From Candidatus Thiovulum stygium (GTDB taxonomy: Bacteria > Campylobacterota > Campylobacteria > Campylobacterales > Thiovulaceae), in the NCBI GenBank assembly GCA_021582295.1, contig CP091137.1, positions 398,970 through 462,969 of the forward strand: a DNA stretch of 64,000 nucleotides, given 5' to 3'. The translations under genes were made by a program, and so were the position numbers. Each line of letters opens with the position of its first letter. Positions within the stretch are counted from its first letter, which is position 1. Positions 62,115-64,000 of the stretch are shown here, one piece after another. The notes beneath the pieces were generated by a model. It worked only from the letters and a program-made list of their open reading frames with translations, ran no database searches and was not told the origin of the DNA.

Positions 62115-63207
62115 CTACTTTCCTTAATTGGTATAAAAAACATTACAGTTTCATATATACTTTCAGTGTAATGTCTTAAATAAATTTTATAATCACTTCT
62201 AATACTTAAAATCTGTTCTGGTATTTTCCTAAAATCACTTGATTTATGATAAACACTTATAGCTATCTTGGGATGATTATTCATAATTGTTTTTTCTCCC
62301 CCCTCAATAGCAAAAGATTCTGCTCCTTCAATATCCATTTTGATAAAACTCACATTACTATCAATTATATCGTCTAATTTATCAACTCTTATTTCAATAT
62401 TACCATCTTCACTAATTTTAGATGAAGAACCACCAATATCAAATTTAAGTATTTCTTTTTTATTCGATAATCCAATATCATGAAAAAAATATTAGAATAT
62501 TTACTTAATCTATTTTTTGCATTTTCTAAATTTTTCAATTCTGGTTCAAAAATATGAATTGCATTGTAATTAGGACAATGTTTAATAAATTCTTCACTTG
62601 TAAAACCATCAAATCCCCCAACATCTAAAAATGTTTCTCCCTCTTGTAAGTTTAAAAAATCTTCGAAATATTGTTTATTTTCCAAATTCTGAAAATTTTC
62701 TAAATATTTTAAATCATATGAGTATCTAAAATTAACTAAATTTGAAAACTGAACTTTAGAAGTATCATCTGCTAACAAAGAATATATCCATTGAAACTTT
62801 TCTTGATTCATATCAAATTCTTCTTGGAAACCTTCATTCATTGATATTTCAGTTAGTATTAATCCAGAGTATTTATAAAAAGAAAAGTAATCTAAACACT
62901 CTAAGTTGTACTCTTTAACCCTTTTTAAAGCACTTTTTGTATTTCCTCCTGAAAGTACCAATACTAAAGCATCTTTAGGTGTATCTTCCAACCGAATAAC
63001 TTTTTTATTCAAATATATATCATCTTGATAAAAATCATCAATAAAGCCAGTTATATTTATTTGCTCCAAAATTTTATTTGCATAAATATTTCTACCAAAT
63101 AAGTATTTTGGTCGAGAAAAATCTTGAACAAAGTTTATACTAAATTTTTTTGCTACATCATTCTCTTTTATTTTTTGTAATAATTTTTCACTCATATCTT
63201 CACCCAC
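62111..63207 (-). pseudogene. FkbM-family methyltransferase (frameshifted)
   Basis: An upstream frame (62389-63207) has an N-terminal nucleotide-sugar-like region and the SAM-binding motif EGETFLDVGGFDGFTSEEFI with IHIFEPELKNLENAKNRL. The downstream frame (62111-62353) has FIKMDIEGAESFAIEGGEKTI, the FkbM signature. In the seven-T run near 62489 one extra T would continue the first frame as HDIGLSNKKEILKF into the second. The joined protein has about 365 residues. Likely O-methylation of a surface sugar. Confidence 0.85.
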
Positions 63208-64000
63208 TTTTTACTTTTACTTGAAATTGTCATTGCTTCAAGCATTTTCAATCCCTCTAATGCATCATCAATGCCAAATACATACCTGTTCTCATTATTT
63301 GAAATACCTAAAATCAAATCAGCTATATCCATATAATAATTTGCAAAGGCTTCTATAAAACCAGATGGATGACCAGCTTTAAATCTATTATATCTTGATT
63401 CGGTTGTCACATTCACATCTACACTTGCCCTGTCTATAAGTAGTTTATGCCCTTTATTATCATTAAAATGTAAATTCTCTGGATCTAATTGATACCATTC
63501 TGCTGAACCTATTTCACCATAAACTCTAACTCTTAATCCATTCCTATGACCAAGAGCTGCTTTACTAAACCAAATATTTGACAAAATATTATTTGTGTAA
63601 TTAGAAATTGATATACTATTATCAATCACATCCCTAAAAGAACCAAAACTATTTTGGATAGCTACCAATTCAATTGGACTTTCAGCAGTTAAAAAGCTTG
63701 TAATATCATGAGTATGTGTACCTAAATCTAGTGATAATGTAGGTAACTCTTTATCGCATAATCTCCAATCTTGTGGCTTTTGAGGATTGCCATTTTTATC
63801 AAGTCTAGCAAAGCTTTCTTGTGGCATCTCTACATGTACTTGTTCAATTTTACCAAGACTACCTTCTCGTATCATATTTCTTAATTCTCTTAACATAGGA
63901 TAACCAGTATAATTATAAGTAACTGCTAAAAATCCATTATATTTATCTAATGCCTCTTTTATCTCTAAAGCTTCTGCACTAGATACTGCAAGTGCCTTTT
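63192..64000 (-). CDS. Gfo/Idh/MocA-family oxidoreductase (5' partial)
   Basis: C-terminal and central part of an NAD(P)-dependent sugar oxidoreductase. The frame is open to the window edge, upstream of ATG 63896: VSSAEALEIKEALDKYNGFLAVTYNYTGYPMLRELRNMI is the family motif after the Rossmann domain. SLGKIEQVHVEMPQE, then DLGTHTHDITSFLT (the catalytic His region) and the C-terminal beta-sheet domain follow. The N-terminal cofactor domain is outside the window. It overlaps the FkbM gene by 16 bp, so the three genes form one operon for surface-sugar synthesis. Confidence 0.9.
   Translation of the reverse strand, partial: KALAVSSAEALEIKEALDKYNGFLAVTYNYTGYPMLRELRNMIREGSLGKIEQVHVEMPQESFARLDKNGNPQKPQDWRLCDKELPTLSLDLGTHTHDITSFLTAESPIELVAIQNSFGSFRDVIDNSISISNYTNNILSNIWFSKAALGHRNGLRVRVYGEIGSAEWYQLDPENLHFNDNKGHKLLIDRASVDVNVTTESRYNRFKAGHPSGFIEAFANYYMDIADLILGISNNENRYVFGIDDALEGLKMLEAMTISSKSKKWVKI

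Noticed and set aside
1-64000. tRNA, rRNA or tmRNA genes
   Set aside because: I looked for GC-rich structured stretches and T-loop-like GTTCGAATC motifs and found none with cloverleaf pairing. A tRNAscan run would be decisive.

Overview
The window is very AT-rich, gene-dense bacterial DNA. The gene set points to a Campylobacterota (epsilonproteobacterial) chromosome: an OprD-family porin, FliP, YejA/YejB-type peptide uptake, SucCD, GltD, MurD, HisS, PriA, HemB, ArgF, AroC, QueA and ComM, with short intergenic gaps and frequent TTG/GTG starts. I cannot name the genus. No rRNA, tRNA or CRISPR array was seen.

Layout. 0-16 kb: end of a YejA-like binding protein, a 2031-residue SslE/AcfD-like M60 metalloprotease lipoprotein, an adenine methyltransferase, murD, an outer-membrane protein, a DUF2491-like gene, a degenerate GGDEF protein and folC. 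15-21 kb: mnmD-like, gltD and sucCD, with sucC cut near its 3' end by a 133-bp MITE and a PD-(D/E)XK-like gene sitting between sucC and sucD. 21-39 kb is accessory: a porin; a ZorA/ZorB-like motor pair followed by TerD and a TerD-vWA protein; a Dam-type methylase; a seven-gene minus-strand operon with an ExbB/ExbD-like channel and periplasmic proteins; then four tandem cassettes of a small HTH gene plus a KilAC-like antirepressor gene. 39-59 kb: comM, queA, hisS, a subtilase, priA, an M48 protease, aroC, hemB, argF, a prepilin-like gene, fliP, a beta-propeller surface protein and yejB. 59-64 kb looks acquired: a deleted group II intron inside a DUF2442 gene, DUF4160, and sugar-modification genes (DegT aminotransferase, FkbM methyltransferase, Gfo/Idh/MocA oxidoreductase).

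Three signals stand out. (1) The 8-mer GATGAGGT occurs about 37 times by hand count on both strands between 1.7 and 59 kb, where about one copy is expected. It forms inverted pairs in two terminator-like hairpins, sits mostly in two codon frames (DEV or TSS), and is absent from the acquired 59-64 kb end. This is how DNA uptake sequences behave in Neisseria and Pasteurellaceae. (2) The cassette array at 34.6-39.3 kb alternates constant and variable blocks. The variable block runs from the recognition half of each HTH gene, through a private promoter/operator and leader hairpin, into the N-terminal domain of the next gene (Rha, KilA-N, BRO-N, BRO-N). (3) In the ExbB/ExbD operon the last protein (607 aa) is a fusion of relatives of three separate upstream proteins, implying that those three work as one complex.

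At least eight genes carry single-base frameshifts, nearly all in A or T homopolymers. This looks more like assembly error, or possibly phase variation, than real gene decay.
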